The notes under the pieces were generated by a model, which was not told where the DNA came from, did no database searches, and saw only the letters and a program-made list of their open reading frames with translations. Positions 1 through 8,187 of a stretch of 35,087 bases of DNA are shown piece after piece. The position numbers and the translations under genes were made by a program. The stretch's first letter is position 1. The number at the start of each line of letters is the position of its first letter. Source of the DNA: an uncultured Pelagibacteraceae bacterium (GTDB taxonomy: Bacteria > Pseudomonadota > Alphaproteobacteria > Pelagibacterales > Pelagibacteraceae); the NCBI GenBank assembly GCA_902609705.1, contig CACLSX010000010.1, forward strand, positions 1-35,087. The letters run 5' to 3'.

Positions 1-143
1 AAGAAGTTTGGGATCATAAGTCCAAACTAGAAACGCACACAGTTGAAACTCATATATATAGGTTAAGAAAAAAAATTGAAAAAAAATTTAAAGATAAATT
101 ATTTATTAAAAGTCTTAAAGATGGTTACCAACTAAATGCATAA
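1..143 (+). CDS. OmpR-family response regulator, C-terminal fragment
   Basis: This is the end of a gene that begins before the window; the reading frame uses codons from base 3 and stops with TAA at 141-143. The visible 46 residues read as the recognition-helix and wing part of an OmpR/PhoB winged-helix domain. The stretch ETHTVETHIYRLRKKIE (about 24-74) is the family's typical recognition helix, and a terminal GYQL matches the wing hairpin usually read as GYRL. The protein would be a DNA-binding response regulator of a two-component system. The receiver domain and the target genes cannot be judged from here. Its last codons overlap the start of the next gene by 8 bases, which suggests co-transcription and translational coupling. 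Confident about the family, not about the specific regulator. Confidence 0.85.
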   Translation, partial: EVWDHKSKLETHTVETHIYRLRKKIEKKFKDKLFIKSLKDGYQLNA

Positions 144-252
144 AAAAAAAAATCCACACGCCAAAGAGCTTTTAACAAGAAAGTACAAACCTCGAATTAT
201 TAAAGCTAAAAAAGGTAAAGGTAGTTATAGTAGAAAAAATATTAAAGCCTAG
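136..252 (+). CDS. arfA: ArfA-like alternative ribosome-rescue factor, 38 aa
   Basis: A small ORF starting with ATG inside the final codons of the response regulator and ending with TAG at 250-252. The core reads KYKPRIIKAKKGKGSYSRK (residues 17-35). It contains the KKGKGSYxRK hallmark of ArfA, the factor that enters ribosomes stalled without a stop codon and recruits RF2 to release the peptide when trans-translation fails. The E. coli protein is translated with a hydrophobic tail that is removed because its mRNA is cut. Here the ORF stops three residues after the motif, so it already resembles the short active form. Codons 3-5 are a run of nine A. The 3' end overlaps the convergent kinase gene by 11 bases and I see no hairpin terminator. 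Family assignment rests on the motif alone. Confidence 0.8.
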   Translation: MHKKKNPHAKELLTRKYKPRIIKAKKGKGSYSRKNIKA

Positions 253-1171
253 CACCAATTTGTTGAATAATTTTAGATGACATTTCTCTTCCTTTATTTA
301 AACAATCAATATGACTATATTTGTTTAAATATCCGTGTAAAAAACCAGCAGCAAATAAATCTCCAGCGCCCGTAAGGTCTTTTATATCAAGATTCTTTTC
401 AACTCCATTTTCAATCACGTCATCACCATTTATTAAAATAGCTCCTTTTTTTCCTCTTGTTATAATTAATTGTTTTCTCAAATTTTTTCCAAACTCAATC
501 ACTTCCTCGAAATTCGTAGCATCAATTAAAGACATTACTTCTTGTTCATTTGCAAAAGTAATATCTAACTTATTTTTAACTAAATCTAAGAAATGAGACT
601 TATGTCTATCAACACAAAATTGGTCAGATAAAGACATGGCAACTTTTTTTGCATTATTAATAGCTTTTTCAAAAGCTTTTTTAGGCTCACCCTCGTCCCA
701 CAAATAGCCTTCTAAAAATATCATTTCAGCCTGTTTTATAATGTTTGCATCTACATCGTTTTCATTAATTTTTCCTGCTGTACCTAAAAATGTACACATC
801 GTTCTTTCTGAGTCAGGTGTTACCAATATTAAACATGTTCCTGTCGGCAATTCTTCTTTCTTTTTTGAGTAAAAATATTGAACATTTTCAGATTTTAATC
901 CATTTTCATATTTACCACCCAAATCGTCGTCACTTACTTTACCTATAAAACCTACCTCATTTCCTAGTTGAGAAAGTCCTACGATAGAATTAGCAACTGA
1001 CCCTCCTGATATAGTTTTTTCAATTTTAAGATCAGACATCATAGAATGAAATTCTTTATCATCAAAGATAAGCTTCATTGTACCCTTTGTTAATTTATTT
1101 TTTTCAATAAAGTTTTCATCAACTTTACAAATTACATCTACGATGGCATTTCCTATTCCTAAAATTTTCAT
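242..1171 (-). CDS. PfkB-family carbohydrate/adenosine kinase
   Basis: A 309-residue ribokinase-superfamily kinase that transfers phosphate from ATP to a sugar or nucleoside. The N-terminus MKILGIGNAIVDV is the family's first strand. The di-glycine lid segment (GGSVANS) is at 56-62, and the C-terminal signature DLTGAGDLFAAGF begins near residue 265 with catalytic Asp at 271. The motif TFLGTAGKI near 127-135 is typical of the adenosine-kinase-like branch often annotated in alphaproteobacteria, but substrate cannot be fixed from sequence. I chose ATG at 1171 because the open frame upstream encodes unrelated residues lying inside nth. That start follows the nth stop by one base, so the gene is likely the last of the grpE-to-kinase run. 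Its end overlaps the convergent arfA by 11 bases. Confidence 0.88.
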   Translation of the reverse strand: MKILGIGNAIVDVICKVDENFIEKNKLTKGTMKLIFDDKEFHSMMSDLKIEKTISGGSVANSIVGLSQLGNEVGFIGKVSDDDLGGKYENGLKSENVQYFYSKKKEELPTGTCLILVTPDSERTMCTFLGTAGKINENDVDANIIKQAEMIFLEGYLWDEGEPKKAFEKAINNAKKVAMSLSDQFCVDRHKSHFLDLVKNKLDITFANEQEVMSLIDATNFEEVIEFGKNLRKQLIITRGKKGAILINGDDVIENGVEKNLDIKDLTGAGDLFAAGFLHGYLNKYSHIDCLNKGREMSSKIIQQIGARL

Positions 1172-1172
1172 A

Positions 1173-1826
1173 TTAAGCTTTTTTTGTTTTAATTGGTTTT
1201 TTTCTTTTAGGATAACAAGAAGTACAAATTTTACAAGAAATACCGTAACAATCCCTTGCTTTGCAATACTCTCTTCCATAATAAATTATTTGAAGATGTA
1301 ATTTGTTCCAATGCCTTTTTGGAAATAAACGCTTTAAATCTTTTTCTGTTTGAAGAACGTTTTTCCCATTAGTTAAACCCCATCTTTGAGCAAGTCTATG
1401 TATGTGAGTATCTATTGGAAATGCAGGATGCCCAAAGCCTTGAGACATAACTACACTTGCTGTTTTATGTCCTACACCAGGTAATTCCTCTAACTCATCA
1501 AAAGTTTCTGGAACTCTACCATTATATTTTTCCACCAAAGTCTTTGAAAGATTATAAACGCTTTTAGCTTTAATTCTAAAAATACCTATACTTCTTATCA
1601 TTTTTTCTATTTTTTTTCTCCCAAGCTTAACAAAATGCTCAGGTTTATTATATTTTGGGTAAATATTTTTTGTAACATTGTTAACATTTACGTCTGTGCA
1701 TTGAGCTGAAAGAAGTACTGATATTAAAAGTGTAAATATATTTCTATGCTTTAATGGTATAGGTGTCGTTGGATAAATTTTATTGAGAAACTTTAAAACT
1801 ATTTTGGCTCTCTGTACTTCATTCAT
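1173..1826 (-). CDS. nth: Endonuclease III (DNA glycosylase/AP lyase)
   Basis: A 217-residue base-excision-repair enzyme that removes oxidised pyrimidines and cleaves the abasic site. The helix-hairpin-helix reads LPGVGHKTASVVM (115-127) with catalytic Lys121; the catalytic Asp is Asp139 in the segment PIDTHIHRL. The C-terminal cysteines are 188, 193, 198, 201 and 204. The usual Fe4S4 loop of Nth is C-x6-C-x2-C-x5-C, whereas here the possible ligands are C188 or C193, then C198, C201 and C204. The cluster loop is therefore either rearranged or different in structure. The start ATG overlaps the dapB stop by one base (TAATG), and its own stop lies one base from the kinase start. Identity is secure; the metal site is unusual. 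Confidence 0.95.
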   Translation of the reverse strand: MNEVQRAKIVLKFLNKIYPTTPIPLKHRNIFTLLISVLLSAQCTDVNVNNVTKNIYPKYNKPEHFVKLGRKKIEKMIRSIGIFRIKAKSVYNLSKTLVEKYNGRVPETFDELEELPGVGHKTASVVMSQGFGHPAFPIDTHIHRLAQRWGLTNGKNVLQTEKDLKRLFPKRHWNKLHLQIIYYGREYCKARDCYGISCKICTSCYPKRKKPIKTKKA

Positions 1827-2602
1827 TATTTGAAATTCAGAAGATTTCTCATTGAATAAAGGCCCGGTTTTTTATTTATCAGCCATTTAGCAGCAGTTAT
1901 TGCACCTTCTGAATATAAAGCTCTATCGAAAGCCTCATGGTTTAGTTTTATAATTTCTTTTCCGCTTGAAAAAGTAACTTCGTGTTCACCTATAATCTCA
2001 CCTTTTCTAATTGAATTGAAATTAATTTTTTTTCCGTAAGGAAATTTTTTCTTATTTAAGTATTTTTTTCCCATCATTTTGTAAAAGTCTTTATTTTTTC
2101 CAACAGCAATTCCCCTTCCAAGCATTAAAGCTGTTCCAGAAGGATGATCTTTCTTATGTTTGTGATGAACTTCAAAAACTTTACTTAAATAATTACTTCC
2201 CAGTGATGCAGATGTAATTTCTGTAAGATACATTAATAAATTAATTCCAAGGCTCATATTACCTGCCTTTAAAATTGGTATCATCTTTGAGAATTTTTTT
2301 ATTAAATTTTCCTCTTTTTTTGTAAAACCTGTTGTGCCTATAACTACTCTTTTTTTTAATTTACTGGCGATATTTAAAACTTCAAATGTACATTTAGGAA
2401 TAGTAAAATCGATTATTACATTTGCTTTACTTAAAGTTTTTTCGGTATTTAACCCAAGACTAATACCACTAATTTTTTTTTTAATTAATCTATTTTCAGT
2501 AAGAGCAACTAATTTTATTGATCGATCTTTATTAGCAGATTTAATGAGCTGTTTACCCATTCTTCCCATGCATCCCGTTATTGCTAGATTAATTTTACCC
2601 AT
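1826..2602 (-). CDS. dapB: 4-hydroxy-tetrahydrodipicolinate reductase
   Basis: DapB reduces the cyclic dipicolinate precursor with NAD(P)H in the diaminopimelate/lysine pathway, feeding both protein and peptidoglycan synthesis. The nucleotide-binding loop GCMGRMG is at 10-16. The family signature EVHHKHKKDHPSGTA (144-158) carries the catalytic His146 and Lys150. I place the start at ATG 2602 (258 residues, close to the usual 265-275), because the longer open frame from 2641 runs into the dnaJ coding end and lacks family-like residues. It follows dnaJ by 26 bases and is joined to nth by a one-base overlap. A dapB gene downstream of dnaJ, with nth nearby, is an arrangement I recall from other alphaproteobacteria. 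Confidence 0.94.
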   Translation of the reverse strand: MGKINLAITGCMGRMGKQLIKSANKDRSIKLVALTENRLIKKKISGISLGLNTEKTLSKANVIIDFTIPKCTFEVLNIASKLKKRVVIGTTGFTKKEENLIKKFSKMIPILKAGNMSLGINLLMYLTEITSASLGSNYLSKVFEVHHKHKKDHPSGTALMLGRGIAVGKNKDFYKMMGKKYLNKKKFPYGKKINFNSIRKGEIIGEHEVTFSSGKEIIKLNHEAFDRALYSEGAITAAKWLINKKPGLYSMRNLLNFK

Positions 2603-2628
2603 TGCAAGTACTAGCTTAGCACTATTGG

Positions 2629-3753
2629 CTAGTTTTTCCAAAAACTTTTGGCTTTTTGAAAGAATTTTTTAATACTTGGGTTAGATTTTTCGTTTTCAAT
2701 TTCTCTAAATTTTTCAAGTAGTTCTCTCTGTTCTTTATTTAGAGATATTGGGACTTCCGTATTGACTTGCACATAAAGATCTCCAAAATCGTTTCCTCTC
2801 ATATAAGGCATACCTTTACCTCTTAATCTGAATTGCTTACCACTTTGAGTCCCTGCTGGAATTTTTAGTTTAGCTTTACCACCGTCAATTGTTGGAATTT
2901 CAATTGAAGTACCTAGAGCAGCATCTGCTATAGAGACTGGACATTCAAAAAATAAGTTTTCATCTGATCTCTTGAATAAGTCGTGGGAGTGAACATTGAT
3001 GAATAAGTATAAATCGCCACTACTTCCACCTCTTGACCCAGCTTCACCTTTTCCCGAAAGTCTTATTCTTGTTCCGTCATCCACACCTTTTGGAATAGTA
3101 ACTGACAATCTTTTTGAAGCTTGTTTTTTACCTTGTCCATTACAACTTGAGCAAGGATGAGTAATTTCCTCTCCCACACCAGCACATTGAGGACATGTTT
3201 GTTGGACCGTAAAAAATCCTTGGCTTGATCTTACTTGACCATGACCACCACACATTGAGCATGCCCCAGCTTGATGACCTGGTTTTGAACCTGACCCACT
3301 ACAAGTATCACATTTCTCAGATGTAGAGAATTTTATGTCTTGTTTCTTTCCAGAAAAAGCCTCTTCCAAAGATATTGATAAATCATATCTTAAATCTGAT
3401 CCTCTATTATTCGATCTTCTAGATCTACGACCTCCACCAAAACCCTCTCCAAAAAAGTCTTCAAAAATATCAGAGAAATGATTTGAAAAATCAAAATTTC
3501 CGAATCCACCTCTTCCACCACCTCCATTTTCAAAAGCTGCATGACCAAAATTATCATAATTTTGTTTTCTCTCTGAATTGGATAGTACATGATAGGCCTC
3601 AGATGCTTCTTTAAATTTTTCTTCAGCACCTTTATCACCCTTATTTTTATCCGGGTGATATTTTACTGCGAGTTTTCTGTAAGCTGATTTTATTTGATCT
3701 GCCGAAGCACTTTTATTTACGCCTAAAACTTCATAGTAATCTCTTTTTGCCAT
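2629..3753 (-). CDS. dnaJ: Chaperone protein DnaJ (Hsp40)
   Basis: Full-length 374-residue type I Hsp40 that delivers unfolded proteins to DnaK and stimulates its ATPase. The J domain fills residues 1-70 with the HPD tripeptide at 33-35. A Gly/Phe-rich linker ([12 protein letters not shown] and repeats) follows to about residue 115. Four zinc-finger repeats of the CxxCxGxG type ([32 protein letters not shown]) lie roughly at 148-210, then the C-terminal substrate-binding and dimerisation domains. The gene starts 28 bases after the dnaK stop on the same strand, the standard dnaK-dnaJ arrangement, and is probably transcribed from the promoter before dnaK. Nothing is missing. Confidence 0.98.
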   Translation of the reverse strand: MAKRDYYEVLGVNKSASADQIKSAYRKLAVKYHPDKNKGDKGAEEKFKEASEAYHVLSNSERKQNYDNFGHAAFENGGGGRGGFGNFDFSNHFSDIFEDFFGEGFGGGRRSRRSNNRGSDLRYDLSISLEEAFSGKKQDIKFSTSEKCDTCSGSGSKPGHQAGACSMCGGHGQVRSSQGFFTVQQTCPQCAGVGEEITHPCSSCNGQGKKQASKRLSVTIPKGVDDGTRIRLSGKGEAGSRGGSSGDLYLFINVHSHDLFKRSDENLFFECPVSIADAALGTSIEIPTIDGGKAKLKIPAGTQSGKQFRLRGKGMPYMRGNDFGDLYVQVNTEVPISLNKEQRELLEKFREIENEKSNPSIKKFFQKAKSFWKN

Positions 3754-3781
3754 AACATGTTACAGACAAACAGTTGTTTTG

Positions 3782-5704
3782 TTAGGCGCTTTTTTCTTTA
3801 TTCTCGTCTTTTACTTCTTCAAAATCTGCATCAACAACGTTATCGTCTTTTGTATCTTCTTTCTTTGCGTCTTTTGGAGCATCTCCAGGTTTTGCACCTT
3901 GTTGTGATTTATAGATTGCTTCACCTAATTTCATAGATGCCTGAACTAAATCTTGTGTTTTCTTCTTTATTTCTTCAACATCAGTTCCTTTAAGGGCGTT
4001 TCTTAGATTTGCTGATGCGTCTTCTATAGCTTTTTTATCAGCATCAGAAACTTTGCTACCGTGTTCTTTTAAATTTTTTTCAGTTGAGTGTATTAATGTA
4101 TCCGCTTGATTTCTTGCATCTACAGCTTCTCTTTTCTTCTTATCTTCTTCTTTGTTAGACTCTGCATCTTTTACCATTTGATTAATTTCTTCATCGCTCA
4201 ATCCTCCAGATGCTTGAATTTGAATTTTTTGCTCTTTACCAGTTCCTTTGTCTTTAGCCGAGACATTTACAATACCATTTGCATCTATATCAAATGTTAC
4301 TTCAATTTGCGGAACTCCTCTAGGAGCTGGAGCTATTCCAACCAACTCAAAGTTTCCTAATACTTTATTATCTGAAGCCATCTCCCTTTCACCCTGAAGA
4401 ACTCTAATTGATACAGCAGGTTGATTATCCTCTGCAGTAGAAAATACTTGGCTTTTTTTAGTTGGTATTGTTGTATTTTTATCTATTAATTTTGTAGATA
4501 CACCGCCTAAAGTTTCTATTCCTAATGATAAAGGAGTCACATCTAGAAGCAATACATCTTTAACATCACCTTGTAATACCCCTGCTTGAATTGCTGCTCC
4601 CATAGCAACAACTTCATCAGGATTTACAGATTTGTTAGGATCTTTCCCAAAAAAATTTTTAACTTCCTCTATAACTTTTGGCATTCTGGTCATACCACCA
4701 ACAAGTACAATTTCGTCTATCTCACTTGCTGATAATCCAGCATCTTTCAAGGCTGTTTTACATGGCGGAATCGTTCTTGAAATTAGATCTTCGACTAATG
4801 CTTCTAACTTGGCTCTAGTCATTTTCAAGTTAATATGTTTCGGTCCAGTTTTGTCAGCTGTGATAAATGGTAAATTTATTTCAGTTTGGGTAGCTGATGA
4901 AAGCTCTATTTTTGCTTTTTCCGCAGCTTCTTTTAATCTTTGTAAAGCTAATTTATCCGATTTTAAATCAATACCATTTTCTTTTTTGAATTCTGAAAGT
5001 AAGTAATCAACTATTGCATTGTCAAAATCTTCTCCACCTAAAAATGTATCACCATTTGTTGACTTAACTTCAAACACACCATCACCTAATTCAAGAATTG
5101 AAACATCGAATGTTCCTCCACCTAAATCATATACTGCTATTTTTTTATTTGCTTTTTTGTCTAAACCATAAGCCAGGGATGCTGCTGTAGGCTCATTTAT
5201 AATTCTTAAAACTTCAAGGCCAGCTATTTTACCGGCATCTTTAGTAGCTTGTCTCTGAGCATCATTAAAATATGCTGGAACAGTAATTACCGCTTGTTTC
5301 ACTTCAGAACCTAAATATTTTTCTGCTGTCTCTTTCATTTTTTGAAGCGTGAAAGCTGAAATTTGTGATGGTGAATATTTTTGTCCTTTTGCTTCAATCC
5401 ATGCGTCGCCTTTATCAGAATTAACTATTTTAAAAGGTGCAGTCTCAACATCCTTTTTAACTGTCGGATCATCAAAATTTCTTCCAATTAACCTTTTAAC
5501 TGCAAAAATTGTATTTTCGGGATTTGTAACAGCTTGTCTTTTAGCTGGTTGACCTATTAATTTTTCACCTTCATCTGTAAATGCAACAACAGATGGTGTC
5601 GTTCTTGCTCCTTCAGCATTTTCTAATACTTTTGCTTGTGTTCCCTCCATAACGGCCACACAAGAATTTGTTGTTCCTAAATCTATTCCTATAACTTTAC
5701 TCAT
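3782..5704 (-). CDS. dnaK: Chaperone protein DnaK (Hsp70)
   Basis: A complete 640-residue Hsp70. The N-terminus [17 protein letters not shown] is the phosphate-1 loop of the actin-like ATPase domain, and [18 protein letters not shown] (about residues 190-207) is the phosphate-2 loop. The linker [16 protein letters not shown] leads to the substrate-binding domain near residue 385. The acidic C-terminus [18 protein letters not shown] resembles the usual EEV-containing tail. It works with DnaJ and GrpE, encoded on either side. An AGGA ribosome binding site at 5711-5714 precedes the ATG. The 61-bp gap to grpE contains a promoter candidate of the alphaproteobacterial heat-shock type, so dnaK can probably be induced separately from grpE. 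Confidence 0.99.
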   Translation of the reverse strand: MSKVIGIDLGTTNSCVAVMEGTQAKVLENAEGARTTPSVVAFTDEGEKLIGQPAKRQAVTNPENTIFAVKRLIGRNFDDPTVKKDVETAPFKIVNSDKGDAWIEAKGQKYSPSQISAFTLQKMKETAEKYLGSEVKQAVITVPAYFNDAQRQATKDAGKIAGLEVLRIINEPTAASLAYGLDKKANKKIAVYDLGGGTFDVSILELGDGVFEVKSTNGDTFLGGEDFDNAIVDYLLSEFKKENGIDLKSDKLALQRLKEAAEKAKIELSSATQTEINLPFITADKTGPKHINLKMTRAKLEALVEDLISRTIPPCKTALKDAGLSASEIDEIVLVGGMTRMPKVIEEVKNFFGKDPNKSVNPDEVVAMGAAIQAGVLQGDVKDVLLLDVTPLSLGIETLGGVSTKLIDKNTTIPTKKSQVFSTAEDNQPAVSIRVLQGEREMASDNKVLGNFELVGIAPAPRGVPQIEVTFDIDANGIVNVSAKDKGTGKEQKIQIQASGGLSDEEINQMVKDAESNKEEDKKKREAVDARNQADTLIHSTEKNLKEHGSKVSDADKKAIEDASANLRNALKGTDVEEIKKKTQDLVQASMKLGEAIYKSQQGAKPGDAPKDAKKEDTKDDNVVDADFEEVKDENKEKSA

Positions 5705-5722
5705 AATTTATCCTAGTTGATC

Positions 5723-5753
5723 CTCATATAAGTGCTAATTTTACAACTACAAC
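5723..5753 (-). promoter_or_regulatory. Candidate RpoH-type heat-shock promoter for dnaK
   Basis: Reading the minus strand between grpE and dnaK, GTTG (5750-5753) is followed after 17 bases by CTTATATGAG (5723-5732). The second element fits CYTATnTnnG, which I recall as the -10 part of alphaproteobacterial heat-shock promoters, at every fixed position. The first element is one mismatch from CTTG. The same stretch can also be read as a housekeeping promoter, TTGTAG (5747-5752), 16 bases, TATATG (5725-5730). The predicted start would leave only about a dozen bases before the dnaK ATG, just enough for the AGGA ribosome binding site. A pattern match only, without transcript evidence. Confidence 0.5.
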
Positions 5754-5765
5754 CATAATAAATAA

Positions 5766-6404
5766 TTAATTTTTTGCTTCTTTTTCCTGAATTTCCTTGT
5801 CTTTTTGGTTATTTTGTTTTTCTTCAACTTTTTTTTTAGATACAGCTACTAACGAAGGTCTTAGTAACCTATCCTTCATCATAAAACCTTTTTGAATTTC
5901 TTGGACTATTGTGCCATGATCTTTGGTATCATCTTCGACTTCCATCATAGCCTGATGTAAATTGGGATCCAATTTTTCGTTAATTGCTTTTATCTGTTCA
6001 ATATTATTTTTTTTGAAAATTGAAATCATATCTTTATTAATAATATCAATGTGTTCTATTAATTTTTTTAGTGTGTCTTTATCTTTTATAGTTTCGTCAT
6101 TTTCCAGTGTTTGTTTTGATCTCTCTAAATTATCTAAAAGATTTAGTGTTTCTCTTGCAAATGAAAATCCACCATATTCAAAAGCTTCATCTTTCTCTTT
6201 TTCAAATCTTCTTCTTTGATTTTCCATTTCAGCAAATGTTCTAGCAACTTTATCTTTAAGGTTTGCAATTTCATCCTCAGGTGAAAGTCGTTCTTCTTCC
6301 CCTTTTTTTCCAGTTTCATCTGGGGCCTGTTTATCTTTACTTAGATCTGAGTTTTCGTCTTTTAAATTTTGATCTTCTTTATTTAGTGTTTCTTCTTTTT
6401 CCAT
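5766..6404 (-). CDS. grpE: Nucleotide exchange factor GrpE
   Basis: A 212-residue GrpE, which opens the nucleotide cleft of DnaK to release ADP. The first 45 residues are charged and probably disordered. A long coiled coil follows (about 45-110, including the conserved AEMENQRRRFEKEKDEA). The C-terminal beta domain reads LDPNLHQAMMEVEDD and GFMMKDRLLRPSLVAVSKK near 145-190, the classic GrpE signature. A Lys/Glu-rich tail adds about 20 residues. It is the first gene of the minus-strand chaperone run; hrcA, which often precedes grpE in this class, is not present here. The start faces rdgB across only 36 bases. Identity is firm. Confidence 0.97.
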   Translation of the reverse strand: MEKEETLNKEDQNLKDENSDLSKDKQAPDETGKKGEEERLSPEDEIANLKDKVARTFAEMENQRRRFEKEKDEAFEYGGFSFARETLNLLDNLERSKQTLENDETIKDKDTLKKLIEHIDIINKDMISIFKKNNIEQIKAINEKLDPNLHQAMMEVEDDTKDHGTIVQEIQKGFMMKDRLLRPSLVAVSKKKVEEKQNNQKDKEIQEKEAKN

Positions 6405-6420
6405 TACAGTCTATATGGTA

Positions 6421-6438
6421 AGAAATTCATGAAATTCT
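6421..6438. promoter_or_regulatory. Near-perfect palindrome between grpE and rdgB
   Basis: The sequence AGAAATTCATGAAATTCT reads almost identically on both strands: 8 of 9 base pairs are symmetric, with a perfect TTCATGAA core. It fills half of the 36-bp gap between the divergent grpE and rdgB starts and ends two bases before the rdgB ATG. The position would suit an operator controlling one or both genes. In AT-rich DNA such symmetry can arise by chance, and I do not recognise the motif. Confidence 0.3.
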
Positions 6439-6440
6439 AG

Positions 6441-7043
6441 ATGTTTAAAAAAAAAAATAAGGAAATCGTAGTAGGGTCAAATAATGACGGAAAAATAAAA
6501 GAAATTAAAGATTTACTGCCCAAATACTACATTATTACTTCTCCAAAAGACTATGGTCTCAAAAGCCCCAAAGAGAATGGAAATACTTTTCTAAAAAATT
6601 CTTTAATTAAAGCGAAGTATTTTTCAAAAAAAACAAAAAAAATTTGTATCGCAGATGACTCTGGGCTTGAAATTGATTTGCTAAATAATCAACCAGGTAT
6701 TTTTTCAGCAAGATGGGGTGGAAAAAAAGGTGATTTTAATTTGGCAATATCCAAAGTATATCAAAGACTATCGAAGGTAGATAAAAACTGGAAGTCAAAA
6801 AAGATCAAAGCAAGATTTATTTGTGCATTAACTCTTTATGGATTAAAAAAAAAACCGATCCAATCTTTAGGAATTATTAGTGGTAGAATTTCCAAAAAAA
6901 AAATTGGAAATAAAGGTTTTGGATATGATCCAATTTTCATTCCTGAAAATAAAAGATTAACATTTGGTCAAATGAGTCAAAAACTAAAATTTAAAAATGA
7001 TCATAGAGCACAAGCTTTTAAAAAAATTAAAAAATTTCTATAA
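6441..7043 (+). CDS. rdgB: dITP/XTP pyrophosphatase (non-canonical purine NTP hydrolase)
   Basis: A 200-residue Ham1/RdgB enzyme that hydrolyses dITP, XTP and related deaminated nucleotides before they enter DNA or RNA. The substrate loop SNNDGK is at 13-18. The catalytic segment ADDSGLEIDLL runs from residue 71 and GIFSARWGG from 86. GFGYDPIFIPE near 158-168 and the C-terminal DHRAQAFKKI complete the family pattern. Codons 3-6 contain eleven consecutive A bases (6447-6457), a tract where polymerase slippage would shift the frame almost immediately. The gene is divergent from grpE and its 3' end overlaps the convergent PBP-activator gene by 17 bases. Confidence 0.95.
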   Translation: MFKKKNKEIVVGSNNDGKIKEIKDLLPKYYIITSPKDYGLKSPKENGNTFLKNSLIKAKYFSKKTKKICIADDSGLEIDLLNNQPGIFSARWGGKKGDFNLAISKVYQRLSKVDKNWKSKKIKARFICALTLYGLKKKPIQSLGIISGRISKKKIGNKGFGYDPIFIPENKRLTFGQMSQKLKFKNDHRAQAFKKIKKFL

Positions 7044-8184
7044 AATTTTCCTCTTGTACTTCATAAAAGTTTAATTGATGGGTAATTGTTTTTCTATTTA
7101 TTTCAAAGATACCTATTTTTCCTTTAAATTTATTCTTTTTAATAAATAAATTTTCATTAGTCTTAAAATCATTATTTATTAATAAGTAATATACGAACCC
7201 TATTAGATCGTAACTTAAAAAAGAAATTTGATTTGGTATATTTTTGAAGCTTTTAATATATTCTTTTTGAAATATTTCAAAATTGTCTCTATTTATTGAT
7301 GGGAAATATATTGGATGTAATGAAGTTTCCTTTAAAAGACTTTCATCAAACCATTGATTTAATGTAATGTATTTTATTCTTTCTGAAGATACATCAGTAT
7401 ATAATAGAGATGTTGCAACACTTTTTAGACTTTCACCAAAATCAGCAATTATCACTGAGTCAAAGTTAATGAAACCTAAAGTATCTTTCTTTTTTAATAA
7501 ATCTATTTTTTTCTTTTTATTAAAAGTATTTGAATTCTCTATTCTTTTAATTTCATCTTCTAAATTTTGTTTTCTCTGTTGATATCTAGTTAAGTCTTCT
7601 ATTTGGTTTGTTAGTAATGTTGGGTCTTTGTTATAAATAAACTTTTCTTTTAATATTAAGTTAGATTTCTCAATAGCTTCTTCAATTTCTCTTTTGTATT
7701 CTGTTTCTGGGATTAGAAAAATTGTATTCTTTAAATTATTTTCACTTAAATATTTTTTAATTGTATTTATTTGTGATATTGCATTTACTCCTGAAGAAAT
7801 TACATTTTTTGGATTATTTCTAATTTTGTTTGTAAAAGATAAGAATGTTACTTCATCTAATTCATCTAAATATTTATTACTTTCATTGAATACTGGTCCA
7901 ATAATTATTTTTACTCCATTATTGTAGAGCTCTTTTGACACTTTTAACGCATTTATTGGGTTTGCTTTGGTATCTTTAGGTATTAGTGTTATTCTGTCAT
8001 CATTAATTTTATTTAACGCCATCCTTGTAGATTTAAGAATTGAATTACCGATATTTGAATATTCGCCTGATAAAGGTACAATTAAACCTACTTTAATTTT
8101 CTCATCCGAGATTGCCTTAAGGTGAAAGAAAAGGATTATAAGTAAAACTTTTAAAATTATGATATATAATTTTCTCATTGTCAT
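7027..8184 (-). CDS. Penicillin-binding protein activator (LpoA/YraM-like)
   Basis: A 385-residue periplasmic protein with a type I periplasmic-binding fold. An N-terminal hydrophobic signal (about residues 5-25, ending FHLKAISDEK) is followed by IKVGLIVPLSGEYSNIGNS, the usual opening of this fold. Residues about 195-235 form a charged, coiled-coil-like insert. Its position next to rsmI and a BON-domain lipoprotein mirrors the E. coli yraL-yraM-yraN-yraP cluster, which supports the LpoA-like call over an amino-acid-transporter binding protein. LpoA of E. coli is an outer-membrane lipoprotein, but no cysteine follows the signal here, so this one would be a soluble periplasmic protein. ATG at 8184 or 8178 are both possible. 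The divergent rsmI starts only 3 bases away. Confidence 0.75.
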   Translation of the reverse strand: MTMRKLYIIILKVLLIILFFHLKAISDEKIKVGLIVPLSGEYSNIGNSILKSTRMALNKINDDRITLIPKDTKANPINALKVSKELYNNGVKIIIGPVFNESNKYLDELDEVTFLSFTNKIRNNPKNVISSGVNAISQINTIKKYLSENNLKNTIFLIPETEYKREIEEAIEKSNLILKEKFIYNKDPTLLTNQIEDLTRYQQRKQNLEDEIKRIENSNTFNKKKKIDLLKKKDTLGFINFDSVIIADFGESLKSVATSLLYTDVSSERIKYITLNQWFDESLLKETSLHPIYFPSINRDNFEIFQKEYIKSFKNIPNQISFLSYDLIGFVYYLLINNDFKTNENLFIKKNKFKGKIGIFEINRKTITHQLNFYEVQEENFIEIF

Positions 8185-8187
8185 TAA

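Noticed and set aside
1172..1279. Longer N-terminus for the PfkB-family kinase (start at 1279)
   Set aside because: The extra 36 residues lie within nth in another frame, are unlike the family, and the normal N-terminus MKILGIGNAIVDV begins at 1171.
2603..2641. Longer N-terminus for dapB (start at 2641)
   Set aside because: It would overlap dnaJ and adds non-conserved residues before the expected first strand.
4632..5006. 124-codon plus-strand open frame inside dnaK
   Set aside because: It is antisense to the conserved dnaK frame, has no ribosome binding site or recognisable family, and such frames are common opposite AT-rich conserved genes.
5731..5738. AGTGCTAA before dnaK, resembling half of the CIRCE element bound by HrcA
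   Set aside because: The second half (GAGTGCTAA-type) is absent at the expected 9-base spacing and no hrcA gene is seen, so it is probably a chance match overlapping the heat-shock promoter candidate.
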